Positions 45,367 through 56,326 are shown, counted from the first letter of the stretch. The stretch is DNA of 64,000 nt from Oscillospiraceae bacterium (GCA_015065385.1 SVQK01000041.1:40077-104076), one strand, 5' to 3'. Numbers and translations: made by a program. Notes: generated by a model from the letters alone, not told the origin.

Positions 45367-46380
45367 TCACGCGCTTTTTTGATCGAAGGTCCGATAGAGG
45401 GACGGCGAGGAAAACAGCCCGGCGAGGGCTTCGATGTTCCCGCCGTCGAACACGGTGTCCTTCACGGTGTGGATCTTGTCCATGTAGAGGATTCCGCGCT
45501 TTGAAACGTTCATCGCGCAGATCGCCGCCGAGACCTTGAAGCTGGCCTGATCGGACGGGTAGATCGTGCCCTTCTTCGGGATGATCTCGCAGATCCGGTC
45601 ACTGCCCGCGAAGACCGCCTCCGCCTCGCTTTGGAGAGCGGCGTAATACGGGAGCTTCTCCGCCGGCTTCGAGAAGAGGATAAGGAAATGCCCGCCGTCC
45701 GACACGCAGTCGAAATTCACCACAAAAGCGCGGTCTCTCTGCTCCGGATGGGCCGCGGCGTATCCCATCGATCCGAGAAGGCCGTTCTCCTCGTTGTCGA
45801 AGAGAATGAACGCGGCGCGGATCCCTTCCCCCTCCCGGTCCAGCAGACGGTCGGCCAGCGTCAGGACCGTCACCACGCCCGAGGTGTTGTCGTTGGCGGT
45901 GTGCGGGTTCGGATGGTCCCCCATGAAGAGCCAGAACATCCCGAAGAGCCCGAGAAGCAAGGCCCCCTCCGTCAGCAGCAGCCCCGGCAGATCCGGAAGG
46001 CCGCGGCACAGCCAGCCCACGAGAAGAGTCAGCCCGAAGATCGGGATGACCATTCCGACGGCGATGACGATCTGATAAAGCAGGTACAGCGGAATGCTCT
46101 TCGGCGTAATGAAATTCGGGAAAGGCAGCCCGGCGCAGGTGTCGTAATGCGCGGTATAGATCACGTCCGCCTTCTCCGGATCGCCGATGACGATATTCCG
46201 GCTCTTGACGACGGATCCGCAGGTCTCGACCCGCATCCGATCCCCGAAATGTCCCTCGAGCATCCCGATGAAGGCGTCCTTCTGCTTCTTCCTCTTCCGG
46301 ACCTCGTACGCGGGCAGGATCGCGGCTTTCCAGTCCACGGCCTGCCGCTGTTCTCCGGCGGGTCTCTCTACTTCGTTCAT
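45367..46380 (-). CDS. Membrane-embedded M28 family metallopeptidase
   Basis: A 337-aa zinc aminopeptidase-like protein. The metal-ligand motifs are AHYDTCAG, TANDNTSGVV and LFDNEENGLLGS. Between the first and second motifs are two or three membrane helices (YLLYQIVIAVGMVIPIFGL and ALLLGLFGMFWLF), an insertion that anchors the catalytic domain to the membrane. No signal peptide. First gene of the unit with the CE1-like esterase. Substrate unknown; which side of the membrane the site faces is also uncertain. Confidence 0.85.
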   Translation of the reverse strand: MNEVERPAGEQRQAVDWKAAILPAYEVRKRKKQKDAFIGMLEGHFGDRMRVETCGSVVKSRNIVIGDPEKADVIYTAHYDTCAGLPFPNFITPKSIPLYLLYQIVIAVGMVIPIFGLTLLVGWLCRGLPDLPGLLLTEGALLLGLFGMFWLFMGDHPNPHTANDNTSGVVTVLTLADRLLDREGEGIRAAFILFDNEENGLLGSMGYAAAHPEQRDRAFVVNFDCVSDGGHFLILFSKPAEKLPYYAALQSEAEAVFAGSDRICEIIPKKGTIYPSDQASFKVSAAICAMNVSKRGILYMDKIHTVKDTVFDGGNIEALAGLFSSPSLYRTFDQKSA

Positions 46381-46416
46381 ACGGCGGTGTCACTCCCTGA
46401 CATTGGATTTTATTCT

Positions 46417-46445
46417 ATTGTACACCGCCCCGCGCATTTTGTCAA
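46417..46445 (-). promoter_or_regulatory. Promoter of the M28/CE1 unit
   Basis: Minus strand TTGACA (46440-46445), 17-base spacer, TACAAT (46417-46422). Confidence 0.85.
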
Positions 46446-46453
46446 GACGGCAA

Positions 46454-46493
46454 AACCGCCGCATCCCCCCGAAAGGAGGACACGGCGGCGGTT
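46454..46493 (-). terminator. Terminator of the beta-galactosidase gene
   Basis: AACCGCCGC (46454-46462) pairs with GCGGCGGTT (46485-46493); on the minus strand the stem is followed by TTGCCG, a weak T-tract. It lies about 40 bases past the lacZ stop and immediately upstream of the M28 promoter. Confidence 0.65.
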
Positions 46494-46535
46494 ATCGGAT
46501 CTGAGCCGGGGGAGGGTCGGAGGATCGAACACGGA

Positions 46536-49709
<3,174 letters not shown>

Positions 49710-49757
49710 TTACCGGGACAGACTGAACGGACCTGAGAAGATTTTTCCCGCTCCCCC

Positions 49758-49786
49758 TTGACAAACCGGCTCCGATGATGTATAAT
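49758..49786 (+). promoter_or_regulatory. Promoter of tRNA-Cys
   Basis: TTGACA (49758-49763), 17-base spacer, TATAAT (49781-49786): a perfect consensus promoter 12 bases before the tRNA. Confidence 0.93.
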
Positions 49787-49797
49787 ATCATCCGTAC

Positions 49798-49869
<72 letters not shown>

Positions 49870-49871
49870 TT

Positions 49872-49900
49872 CCCCGGTTCGAAGGAATCGGGGATTTTTT
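49872..49900 (+). terminator. Terminator of tRNA-Cys
   Basis: CCCCGGTTC (49872-49880) pairs with GAATCGGGG (49885-49893), followed by ATTTTTT. Confidence 0.92.
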
Positions 49901-49984
49901 ACGCCTTCCCGGCTCCCCCGCCCCCGGATTCCGGCAAAATCTACAGAACTCCGCCCGTTTTTTCGTTTTTTCATGTGTTTTCGC

Positions 49985-50013
49985 TTGCATTCGGGAACGA
50001 TCTGTGGTACAAT
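49985..50013 (+). promoter_or_regulatory. Promoter of the DUF1508 protein gene
   Basis: TTGCAT (49985-49990), 17-base spacer, TACAAT (50008-50013), about 30 bases before the start. Confidence 0.8.
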
Positions 50014-50045
50014 ACGATCAGAAATCACTCTTACGGGAGGATACC

Positions 50046-50420
50046 ATGGCAAAATTCATCGTCAAACAGACCCCCACCGGATTCAAATTCGATCTCCGGG
50101 ACGAAAACGGCGTCCTTGCGACCTCCGAGGTCTACGCCTCCGAAGCCGCCTGCAAGAAGGGCGTTGACAGCGTCAAGAACAGCGCCGGCGGAGAGGTTGA
50201 AAACCAGACCGTCGAAGGATTCGAGACGAAAAAGCATCCAAAATACGAAGTCTACGAAGACAAGGCCGGCGGTTTCCGCTACCGTCTGAAGGCCAGAAAC
50301 GGCGAAATCGTCGCCATCGCCAGCGCTTCCTTCAAGACGGTGGACGAAGTGCTCGCCGCTGTGGAAACAGTTCGCGCCGAAGCGGCCGAAGCCAAGGTGG
50401 ATACGGTTCTCGCGGAGTAA
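50046..50420 (+). CDS. YegP-like protein with two DUF1508 repeats
   Basis: A 124-aa protein of two DUF1508 repeats: FKFDLRDENGVLATSEVYAS (about 13-32) and FRYRLKARNGEIVAIASASF (about 76-95), each followed by a helix (KKGVDSVK, VDEVLAAVETVR). The ATG at 50046 follows GGGAGGATACC. YegP-type proteins are small and cytosolic with no firmly established function. Monocistronic, with a strong terminator. Confidence 0.88.
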   Translation: MAKFIVKQTPTGFKFDLRDENGVLATSEVYASEAACKKGVDSVKNSAGGEVENQTVEGFETKKHPKYEVYEDKAGGFRYRLKARNGEIVAIASASFKTVDEVLAAVETVRAEAAEAKVDTVLAE

Positions 50421-50461
50421 GCGCCCATGCGCTGAGGATCCCCCTCTCGCTCTTTGCCTCC

Positions 50462-50495
50462 AAGGGATCGCGGAAAAACGCGGTCCCTTCTTTTT
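50462..50495 (+). terminator. Terminator of the DUF1508 gene
   Basis: AAGGGATCGCG (50462-50472) pairs with CGCGGTCCCTT (50479-50489) with one wobble, followed by CTTTTT. Confidence 0.9.
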
Positions 50496-50562
50496 GCCCG
50501 TTTCCCTCCCCGTCCGGCGGTATTCCCACCCGACGAATCTCTGACTGAATCAGGAGTATCTT

Positions 50563-50964
50563 ATGTCTGACCGTGTACCCTGTCCCCGCCCCGGCTGCCT
50601 GCGCGCGCCTGTCGAAACCGCCCCGGACCGGCTGACATCCGATCTGGAACAGCGCGGACGCCGGATCCTCGCGCTGTACGGGAGCTGTCTTCCCGCCTCC
50701 GTCCGGGATCTTCTCGCCTCGCCGGACGCCGGATTCCGCCTCTTTGAAATGTCCGGCGCGGAGCCCTCTCCGTTGTACGAATCCGTGGAGATCGGCGCGG
50801 CCATCTGCCGTCAGGAGCGGATCGACGCGATCCTCGCCGTGGGAGCCTCCTGCGCGCTGGAGTTCGCCGAGCGCGTATCCGCCCGTTTTCTTGAGCTGGA
50901 TCCGTCCGGGCTCGGTTTGGACGTTCTCCATTTATTCATCGAACCGGCGGAGTTACAAGAATAG
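50563..50964 (+). CDS. Truncated iron-alcohol-dehydrogenase-like Rossmann domain (half-length protein or decayed gene)
   Basis: A 133-aa protein matching only the N-terminal nucleotide-binding half of Fe-dependent alcohol dehydrogenases: RILALYGSCLP corresponds to the family's first strand, LFEMSGAEPSPLYESVEIGA to its SGVEPNP segment, and ILAVGASCALEFAE to AVGGGSxxDxAK, with the glycine-rich motif eroded to GASC. The metal-binding helical half is missing and I find no remnant downstream. The ATG still has a ribosome site (CAGGAG), and the frame is open. It may be a decaying gene or a domain reused alone; the eroded cofactor motif argues against dehydrogenase activity. Confidence 0.6.
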   Translation: MSDRVPCPRPGCLRAPVETAPDRLTSDLEQRGRRILALYGSCLPASVRDLLASPDAGFRLFEMSGAEPSPLYESVEIGAAICRQERIDAILAVGASCALEFAERVSARFLELDPSGLGLDVLHLFIEPAELQE

Positions 50965-51035
50965 TCGTTCGAGGACAAATTATATCCGTATCCGACCCAA
51001 ATCACGCCGAAAAAAACCGGATCCCTATTTTTTTC

Positions 51036-51067
51036 TTGTATTTTGAAATTGCTCATGGTATAATACC
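51036..51067 (+). promoter_or_regulatory. Promoter and putative operator of the OhrR-like regulator
   Basis: TTGTAT (51036-51041), 17-base spacer, TATAAT (51059-51064). The -10 is the centre of a perfect palindrome, GGTATAATACC (51057-51067). MarR proteins often repress their own gene from such a site; autoregulation here is inferred. Confidence 0.65.
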
Positions 51068-51106
51068 TACCATCAACCTCTGACCATGAAAGAAAAGGAT
51101 AACACC

Positions 51107-51547
51107 ATGAACCGTACCGCAGAAGAGGCGCTTCGCCTTGACAATCAGCTTTGTTTTCCGCTTTACGCGGCATCGAGGGAAGTCGTAAAACAGTATCATC
51201 CCCTCCTCGCCTCCCTGAACCTCACCTATACGCAGTATCTCGTCATGCTGGTTCTCTGGGAAAAAGCCCCCGTCAGCGAGAAGGAAATGGGCGTAAGGCT
51301 TCATCTTGACAGCGGTACCCTGACTCCGGTTCTGAAGAGCCTCGAAGCCAAGGGATACATTCTCCGGACCCGTTCCAAGGAAGACGAGCGCGTGGTCTGC
51401 GTCCTCCTCACCGACGCCGGCGCGGCCCTGAAAAACAACGCGGGCGACGTCCCCGGCCAGATCAGCGCGTCCATCCCGCTGACCGAGGAGGAGGCCGCGA
51501 CGCTTCACGAGCTGCTCTATAAAATCCTGAACAATCCCGAAAAATAA
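51107..51547 (+). CDS. MarR-family regulator, OhrR-like
   Basis: A 146-aa winged-helix repressor. The N-terminal LDNQLCFPLYAASREV places a cysteine (C16) where OhrR proteins carry their peroxide-sensing cysteine. LTYTQYLVMLVLWE, LHLDSGTLTPVLKSLEAKG (recognition helix) and RSKEDERVVCVLLTDAG (wing) are typical. The ATG at 51107 follows AAAGGATAACACC; the ATG 21 bases upstream lacks a site. Expected to repress a hydroperoxide-detoxification gene, but no ohr gene is adjacent, so the target lies elsewhere. Confidence 0.87.
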   Translation: MNRTAEEALRLDNQLCFPLYAASREVVKQYHPLLASLNLTYTQYLVMLVLWEKAPVSEKEMGVRLHLDSGTLTPVLKSLEAKGYILRTRSKEDERVVCVLLTDAGAALKNNAGDVPGQISASIPLTEEEAATLHELLYKILNNPEK

Positions 51548-51554
51548 AGATCCG

Positions 51555-51600
51555 CGGGGGAAATCGACGGTCGAGGGGCCGGAATTTCCCCCGTTTTTTT
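51555..51600 (+). terminator. Terminator of the OhrR-like gene
   Basis: CGGGGGAAAT (51555-51564) pairs with ATTTCCCCCG (51584-51593), followed by seven T. Confidence 0.93.
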
Positions 51601-51609
51601 CGAAAGCCC

Positions 51610-51638
51610 TTGACAAATCCCCCGCGAGGTGTTATACT
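51610..51638 (+). promoter_or_regulatory. Promoter of the tRNA-Thr/tRNA-Tyr pair
   Basis: TTGACA (51610-51615), 17-base spacer, TATACT (51633-51638). Confidence 0.9.
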
Positions 51639-51676
51639 GTTAGAGCGTCCGGAGGATCTTCCGCCGGATGCGGAAC

Positions 51677-51748
51677 GCTGGTGTGGCTCAATGGCAGAGC
51701 AGCTGATTTGTAATCAGCAGGTTGTTGGTTCGACTCCGATCACCAGCT
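51677..51748 (+). tRNA. tRNA-Thr (TGT anticodon)
   Basis: Acceptor GCTGGTG pairs with CACCAGC, discriminator T. The anticodon stem CTGAT/ATCAG encloses TTGTA, with anticodon TGT. The T-loop is TTCGACT. CCA not encoded. Cotranscribed with tRNA-Tyr 40 bases downstream. Confidence 0.94.
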
Positions 51749-51788
51749 TGAACGCGATCCGCTTTTCCGAATCCGGATCGCCTCATAA

Positions 51789-51870
51789 GGGGGAATTCCC
51801 GAGTGGCCAAAGGGGACAGACTGTAAATCTGCTGGCACCGCCTTCGGTGGTTCGAATCCACCTTCCCCCA
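51789..51870 (+). tRNA. tRNA-Tyr (GTA anticodon)
   Basis: Acceptor GGGGGAA pairs with TTCCCCC, discriminator A. The anticodon stem encloses CTGTAAA, with anticodon GTA. The long variable arm (GCACCGCCTTCGGTGG region) is typical of bacterial tRNA-Tyr. CCA not encoded. Confidence 0.95.
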
Positions 51871-51871
51871 T

Positions 51872-51907
51872 GCAAAAGAAAGACGCGCAAGGCGTCTTTT
51901 CTTTTGC
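51872..51907 (+). terminator. Terminator of the tRNA pair
   Basis: GCAAAAGAAAGACGC pairs with GCGTCTTTTCTTTTGC with a single bulge, and the 3' arm doubles as the T-rich tract. Confidence 0.85.
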
Positions 51908-51908
51908 A

Positions 51909-52055
51909 GTGAAATTTGCCTTCGGCAAGTGAAACAGGCTCCGCCTGTGAAGTATCCGCTGCGCGGATGTGAAAAGATGGGTTGAACTTCATCGGCAAAT
52001 TTCAATTCACTCACGCGCAGCGTGAATTTCACTTCTGCGTCAGCAGAAATTTCAC
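51909..52055. repeat. Array of five triloop/tetraloop mini-hairpins with GTGAA/TTCAC spacers
   Basis: Five short perfect hairpins: TTGCC-TTC-GGCAA (51916-51928), ACAGGC-TCC-GCCTGT (51934-51948), ATCCGC-TGC-GCGGAT (51954-51968), TCACGC-GCA-GCGTGA (52011-52025), TTCTGC-GTCA-GCAGAA (52033-52048). The first three are separated by GTGAA(A) and the last two by its reverse complement TTCAC, so the module is palindromic as a whole; GTGAAATTTGCC at the left matches GGCAAATTTC plus CAC in the middle, inverted. It lies directly between the tRNA terminator and the four-helix-bundle gene. It resembles the stem arrays around rRNA intervening-sequence ORFs; this link is inferred. Confidence 0.75.
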
Positions 52056-52075
52056 TTATTCTCGAGGTGCCGAAT

Positions 52076-52432
52076 ATGGCAGAATCAAAACTCAGGGATC
52101 TTGCAATTCAGTTTTCGGTGGATGTGATCCGGCTCTGCGAATCGATCCGGGGGCATTCCTCCCTCACAAATCAACTGGAACGGTCTGCCACATCCATCGG
52201 CGCGAACCTCCATGAAGCAAATTATGCGCATAGCCGCGCTGATTTTATCGCAAAACTACAGATTGCTTTGAAAGAATGCTATGAAACCGAGTATTGGCTC
52301 ACCGTGTTTGAAAAGGCAAATCTATGCGAAAACGACCTGCTTCTGCCGGTGAAAGAACGCTGCGGGACCATCCGGCGTATGCTTTCCGCGTCAGTCCACA
52401 CTGCGCGGGCCAATGACAGCGGGAAATCCTGA
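52076..52432 (+). CDS. Four-helix-bundle protein (23S rRNA intervening-sequence/Avd-like family)
   Basis: A 118-aa all-helical protein. LRDLAIQFSVDVIRLCESI, QLERSATSIGANLHEANYAH and FIAKLQIALKECYETEYWL are the hallmarks of the S23/four-helix-bundle family, which includes proteins encoded in 23S rRNA intervening sequences and the accessory Avd protein of diversity-generating retroelements. The ATG at 52076 follows GAGGTGCCGAAT; the in-frame upstream ATG lies inside the hairpin array. No reverse transcriptase or variable repeat is present nearby. Members are thought to bind nucleic acid; the exact role is unknown. Confidence 0.88.
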   Translation: MAESKLRDLAIQFSVDVIRLCESIRGHSSLTNQLERSATSIGANLHEANYAHSRADFIAKLQIALKECYETEYWLTVFEKANLCENDLLLPVKERCGTIRRMLSASVHTARANDSGKS

Positions 52433-52586
52433 ACGCCGCAAATCCCGCTCACACTCTCTCCGGATCAACCCGATCCGTTCTCTTTCTCCAGTCCCCGCCG
52501 AATTTCAAACCTCATTCCATGTTCGCCTCAGTTATGGTATAACCTAACTTCCCATCCCCAACGACCGGAATACCGCGTGCTGCGGA

Positions 52587-53693
52587 TCACCTCGCCCTGC
52601 TTTCCAATTTCTCAATGACAGCCGCAAAGCGTTCGTTTTCGCGGATGCAGTCGTACCGGGACGCCTTCATCCGGTCGAGCCTGTACCAACACTGATTATG
52701 CTCCGTCAGCTCGTGAAAATCCTTTCCGGGTTCCGGGTAGATCAGCTTGTCGGTAAAGATGGAGGTGAAGTGTTTTCCGTGATCTTCCTCATACGAGCGG
52801 TCGTAGGCAAGCGCGTGCGCGCACATCTGTTCCAGCGCGTCGAGGGTTTCCTCTGTTTTTCCCTGCGCGATCAGATAGGTCGAAAGAAGCCACCAGTTGA
52901 AGGACAGCCTTGAGTGTTGGAACATCAGGTTGTCGCCGTAGATCATCCGGTAGAGCTCGTTTGAGGTTTCGAGCATTTTGATCTTCTTGTCCCACGTTGA
53001 CGGGTCGTTCGGGAGGTCTTCGCTCAGTGCGAGCGTCTGGATGGCAAGTCCCAGAGCATCCGTGAGCTTGTCGATCTCATCCTGGATATACCATTCGGTT
53101 TTGTCGTCGCCCACGCCGCACGAAAGCTGGAATTCCCTGCAATATTTCATCGGGGCCAGCATTTCCGCCATCTCCAGGGCTTTTTCGGGATGGCCGCTTT
53201 CTTTGTAAATGGATATCAGCGTTCCGATGGCATCGAAATGAAGATCCGGATCCGCGCTGTTCTCCATCACAGATTTGGCGAGGGCTTCTGCTTCGTCCCG
53301 CGCCGCTTCGTCGTGATTTTCCGACCAGAGACAATACAGACAGACGGCGAGTTCATCCTTGATCTTGTCGTCTCCGGGAAACCGGATCAGCGATTCCCGG
53401 GCAAAGCGGATCCGCTCGTCCACGGTTCCGACTTCGGACAGTCGGTCCAGCTCTTTGTGAATACGGTCGAGCTCCTCTTCGCGCTCGGATTTCCGGTAGC
53501 CGATCAGCTCGTCGATGCTGACGGCGAAGAAGTCGGCGAGCGCGGGCAAGAGTTCCATGTCGGGATATCCGTTTTCGCTCTCCCAGCGGGAGATTGCCTG
53601 CGGCGTCACGCCGAGGGCTTCCGCGAGCATTTCCTGTGTGACCTTCTGCTCGCGCCGGAGCGTTTTGATTTTGTTCCCTATGATGATGGTCAT
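52587..53693 (-). CDS. XRE-family regulator with C-terminal TPR-like helical domain
   Basis: A 368-aa protein. Residues about 5-60 form a Cro/C1 helix-turn-helix (IKTLRREQKVTQEMLAEALG, VTPQAISRWESENGYPDMEL); the remainder is a string of helices resembling TPR repeats, as in peptide-sensing or stand-alone regulators of Firmicutes. The ATG at 53693 follows AAAGGATTGAAAATC. The two neighbouring genes are unrelated, so the target is unknown, but a palindrome in its own leader suggests autoregulation. Confidence 0.87.
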   Translation of the reverse strand: MTIIIGNKIKTLRREQKVTQEMLAEALGVTPQAISRWESENGYPDMELLPALADFFAVSIDELIGYRKSEREEELDRIHKELDRLSEVGTVDERIRFARESLIRFPGDDKIKDELAVCLYCLWSENHDEAARDEAEALAKSVMENSADPDLHFDAIGTLISIYKESGHPEKALEMAEMLAPMKYCREFQLSCGVGDDKTEWYIQDEIDKLTDALGLAIQTLALSEDLPNDPSTWDKKIKMLETSNELYRMIYGDNLMFQHSRLSFNWWLLSTYLIAQGKTEETLDALEQMCAHALAYDRSYEEDHGKHFTSIFTDKLIYPEPGKDFHELTEHNQCWYRLDRMKASRYDCIRENERFAAVIEKLESRAR

Positions 53694-53727
53694 GATTTTC
53701 AATCCTTTCGGTTATGGATTTATTCTT

Positions 53728-53772
53728 GTAAGCTTACGAATTCATTATAGCTTCGGCAGAAAGGGAAATCAA
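53728..53772 (-). promoter_or_regulatory. Promoter and leader palindrome of the XRE regulator
   Basis: Minus strand TTGATT (53767-53772), 17-base spacer, TATAAT (53744-53749). GTAAGCTTAC (53728-53737), a perfect 10-base palindrome, lies just past the -10 at the expected transcription start and is a good operator candidate. Confidence 0.75.
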
Positions 53773-53935
53773 TAACCCATTTGTTGTTTAGAGGCTCAAC
53801 GAACACTTTACTTGTTCGTTTCGGAGGAAAAGAGTCTTTCACACCGCTCCCCTCATCCATACTCCTGCCCGCCCGCGCATTGTCTCTCCTGCCCCCCCTC
53901 CTCCACGAATTGACGGACGGAATTTCAAAACTCCG
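53773..53935. other. Intergenic region between divergent XRE and GH31 genes
   Basis: The 305-base gap (53694-53998) holds the XRE promoter on the left and a GH31 promoter on the right. Between them I see only two hairpins: AACGAAC/GTTCGTT (53798-53804 with 53814-53820) and GGACGGA/TCCGTTCC around 53914-53939, partly overlapping the GH31 -35. No ORF with a credible start. Confidence 0.5.
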
Positions 53936-53964
53936 TTCCATTTTGGCGCGGGATATGGTATAAT
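53936..53964 (+). promoter_or_regulatory. Promoter of the GH31/GH29 operon
   Basis: TATAAT (53959-53964) with a poor -35 (TTCCAT, 53936-53941) 17 bases upstream, and an inverted repeat (GGACGGA/TCCGTTCC) overlapping the -35. The weak -35 suggests activator dependence, for example by a sugar-responsive regulator; inferred. Confidence 0.55.
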
Positions 53965-53998
53965 GCCGGCAGGAGTTTTCGAAAAAGAGGTGAGGAAA

Positions 53999-56326
53999 GT
54001 GAAATTCACAAAAGGCTACTGGATGAACCTCCCCGGTGTCGAGGCGTCCGACGTGGTTCAGATCCGCGAGACGCGCGTGATTCCCGGGGACGGCGAGCGG
54101 GGGGATTCCCTCTGGCTCTACACCGTCAATTACGGCCACGACGCAAGGGCGATGGGCGGTCCCGTGCTCGAGCTGACCGTCTCCTCCCCCGCGCCGGATA
54201 TCATCCGCCTGGAAGCCGTCCATTTCGCGGGCGGGCGGAAGAAGGAACCGAAATTCGAGCTGAACGCCGTCCCCTGCCCCCTTCTGATCGAGGAAGCGGA
54301 CGGGGAAATCACGGTGACGAGCGGCAAAACCTCCCTGCGCATCCGGAAAAATCCCGCGTCCTTCGCCTATTTCTACGACGGACGCCCCTTAACCGCCGTG
54401 GGAGAGCGGTACGGGAAATCCATGATCTCCTACATGTCCACGCCCGAGGGACACTTCATGCGCGCCCAGCTCGATGTGAATCTCGGCGAAAAGCTCTACG
54501 GACTCGGCGAGCGGTTCACGCCTTTCGTCAAGAACGGACAAGTCGTGGACATGTGGAACGAGGACGGCGGTACCTGCACCGAAATCGCCTACAAAAACGT
54601 CCCCTTCTATATCTCCAACCGCGGCTACGGCGTGTTTGTCAACTCCCCGGACAAGGTGTCCTACGAGCTCTGCTCCGAAATGGTGACCCGCGCGCAGTTC
54701 TCCGTCCCCGGCGAGCGGCTGGACTTCATGGTGATCGGCGGCGCGGACATGAAGGACGTTCTCCGAACCTACACCGGACTCGCCGGACGCCCCGCCCTGC
54801 CCCCCGCGTGGTCCTTCGGCCTGTGGCTCACCTCGTCCTTCACCACCTCCTACGACGAGAAGACCGTGCTCTCCATGGTGGACGGCATGCTCGAGCGGGA
54901 CATTCCCCTCCACGTCTTCCACTTCGACTGCTACTGGATGCGCGAAAACGAATGGTGCGGCTTCGAGTGGGACAAGGCCGTCTTCCCCGACGTGCGCGGA
55001 CTGCTTCAAAAGCTCCACGACCGCGGCTTAAAGGTCTGCGTCTGGATCAACCCGTACATCGGGCAGAAATCCCCCGCCTTCCGGGAGGCCGCCGACGCCG
55101 GGTATCTGCTCATGAAGCCCGACGGCGACGTGTGGCAGACCGATCTGTGGCAGGCCGGCATGGGGATCGTGGACTTCACCAATCCGGACGCCTGCGCGTG
55201 GTATCAGGGCAAGCTGAAAGGGCTCCTCGAGGACGGCGCGGACTGCTTCAAGACCGACTTTGGCGAGCGGATCCCCACGGACGTCGTCTATCACGACGGG
55301 AGCGATCCCGTGAAGATGCACAACTATTACAGCTATCTCTACAACAAGTGCGTCTTCGAGCTGCTCGAGCGGGAGCGCGGCGCGGGAGAGGCCTGTCTCT
55401 TCGCCAGATCCGCCACGGCGGGAGGGCAGAAGTTCCCGGTCCACTGGGGCGGCGACTGCAACTCCAACTACCTCTCCATGAACGAATCCCTCCGCGCCGG
55501 GCTGTCCCTTACCCTCTCCGGATTCGGCTTCTGGAGCCACGATATTTCAGGCTTCGAGGGCACGGCGCCCGCCGACGTCTACAAACGATGGGCCGCGTTC
55601 GGACTGCTCTCCACCCATTCCCGCCTGCACGGCTCCGGTTCCTACCGCGTCCCGTGGCTGTTCGGGGAGGAATCCGTGGACGTGCTCCGGTCGTTCGCCA
55701 AGCTGAAATGCGCCCTCATGCCGTATCTGTGGGACGAAGCCTGCCGGACGCACGAGACCGGCGTTCCGATGATGCGGGCGATGGTTCTCGAATACCCCTC
55801 CGACCGATGTGCCGCCGACCTTGACACCCAGTACATGCTGGGGGACAGTCTCCTTGTTTCGCCCGTCTTCTCGAAGGAAGGGGACGTCGAGGTCTATCTC
55901 CCCGCCGGACGCTGGACCGACTGGTTCACCGGCGAGGAGCGGGAGGGCGGACGGTTTCTGCGGGAAAAGCACGACTTCTTCACCCTGCCGCTGTACGTCC
56001 GCGAGAATTCCATCGTCGCCGTCGGATCGGATGAAAAGAACGCGGTGTACGACTACGCCGACGGAGTGACGCTCCGCTGTTACGCCCTCGGCGACACGAC
56101 GCGCTGCACGGTTCGGGACGTCTTTGGCAAGACCGTTCTCGAGGACGAGGCGGGACGAATCGGAAAGACCGTCATTCACCGCATCCGGGGCGAGCGGAAG
56201 AACCTCTCCCTGCTGCTCTGCGGGATCCATTCGGTGAACGGACTGACGGGCGGCACGGCGGAGGACACGCCTCTCGGGCTGAAAATCGCCGTCACGGGAG
56301 AAACCGTAAGCTACACGGAGGACTGA
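53999..56326 (+). CDS. yicI: Alpha-xylosidase, GH31 (YicI type)
   Basis: A 775-aa intracellular alpha-xylosidase, the length of E. coli YicI (772 aa). Nucleophile D420 in CFKTDFGERIP and acid/base D486 in HWGGDCNSNY are offset by exactly four from YicI D416 and D482. The KTDFGE context and WMRENEWCGFEWD loop favour alpha-xylosidase over alpha-glucosidase. No signal peptide. The start is GTG at 53999, preceded by AGAGGTGAGGAAA. It removes alpha-xylose from the non-reducing end of xyloglucan oligosaccharides. Followed by a GH29 gene after 96 bases, probably the same transcript. Confidence 0.93.
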   Translation: MKFTKGYWMNLPGVEASDVVQIRETRVIPGDGERGDSLWLYTVNYGHDARAMGGPVLELTVSSPAPDIIRLEAVHFAGGRKKEPKFELNAVPCPLLIEEADGEITVTSGKTSLRIRKNPASFAYFYDGRPLTAVGERYGKSMISYMSTPEGHFMRAQLDVNLGEKLYGLGERFTPFVKNGQVVDMWNEDGGTCTEIAYKNVPFYISNRGYGVFVNSPDKVSYELCSEMVTRAQFSVPGERLDFMVIGGADMKDVLRTYTGLAGRPALPPAWSFGLWLTSSFTTSYDEKTVLSMVDGMLERDIPLHVFHFDCYWMRENEWCGFEWDKAVFPDVRGLLQKLHDRGLKVCVWINPYIGQKSPAFREAADAGYLLMKPDGDVWQTDLWQAGMGIVDFTNPDACAWYQGKLKGLLEDGADCFKTDFGERIPTDVVYHDGSDPVKMHNYYSYLYNKCVFELLERERGAGEACLFARSATAGGQKFPVHWGGDCNSNYLSMNESLRAGLSLTLSGFGFWSHDISGFEGTAPADVYKRWAAFGLLSTHSRLHGSGSYRVPWLFGEESVDVLRSFAKLKCALMPYLWDEACRTHETGVPMMRAMVLEYPSDRCAADLDTQYMLGDSLLVSPVFSKEGDVEVYLPAGRWTDWFTGEEREGGRFLREKHDFFTLPLYVRENSIVAVGSDEKNAVYDYADGVTLRCYALGDTTRCTVRDVFGKTVLEDEAGRIGKTVIHRIRGERKNLSLLLCGIHSVNGLTGGTAEDTPLGLKIAVTGETVSYTED

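Noticed and set aside
51909..52055. Possible short CRISPR array
   Set aside because: The repeated units are only GTGAA spacers around different small hairpins, unit length is about 18-20 bases, and orientation flips halfway. No cas genes.
51872..52432. Integrated genomic island at tRNA-Tyr with an attachment site
   Set aside because: No integrase and no repeat of the tRNA 3' end downstream. A small mobile unit is possible, but there is no direct evidence for site-specific integration.
52531..52547. TTATGGTATAACCTAAC resembling TATGGCATAACCTAAC in structured element copy 1 (about 6120-6135)
   Set aside because: Too short and isolated; no flanking homology, so it is not called a third copy.
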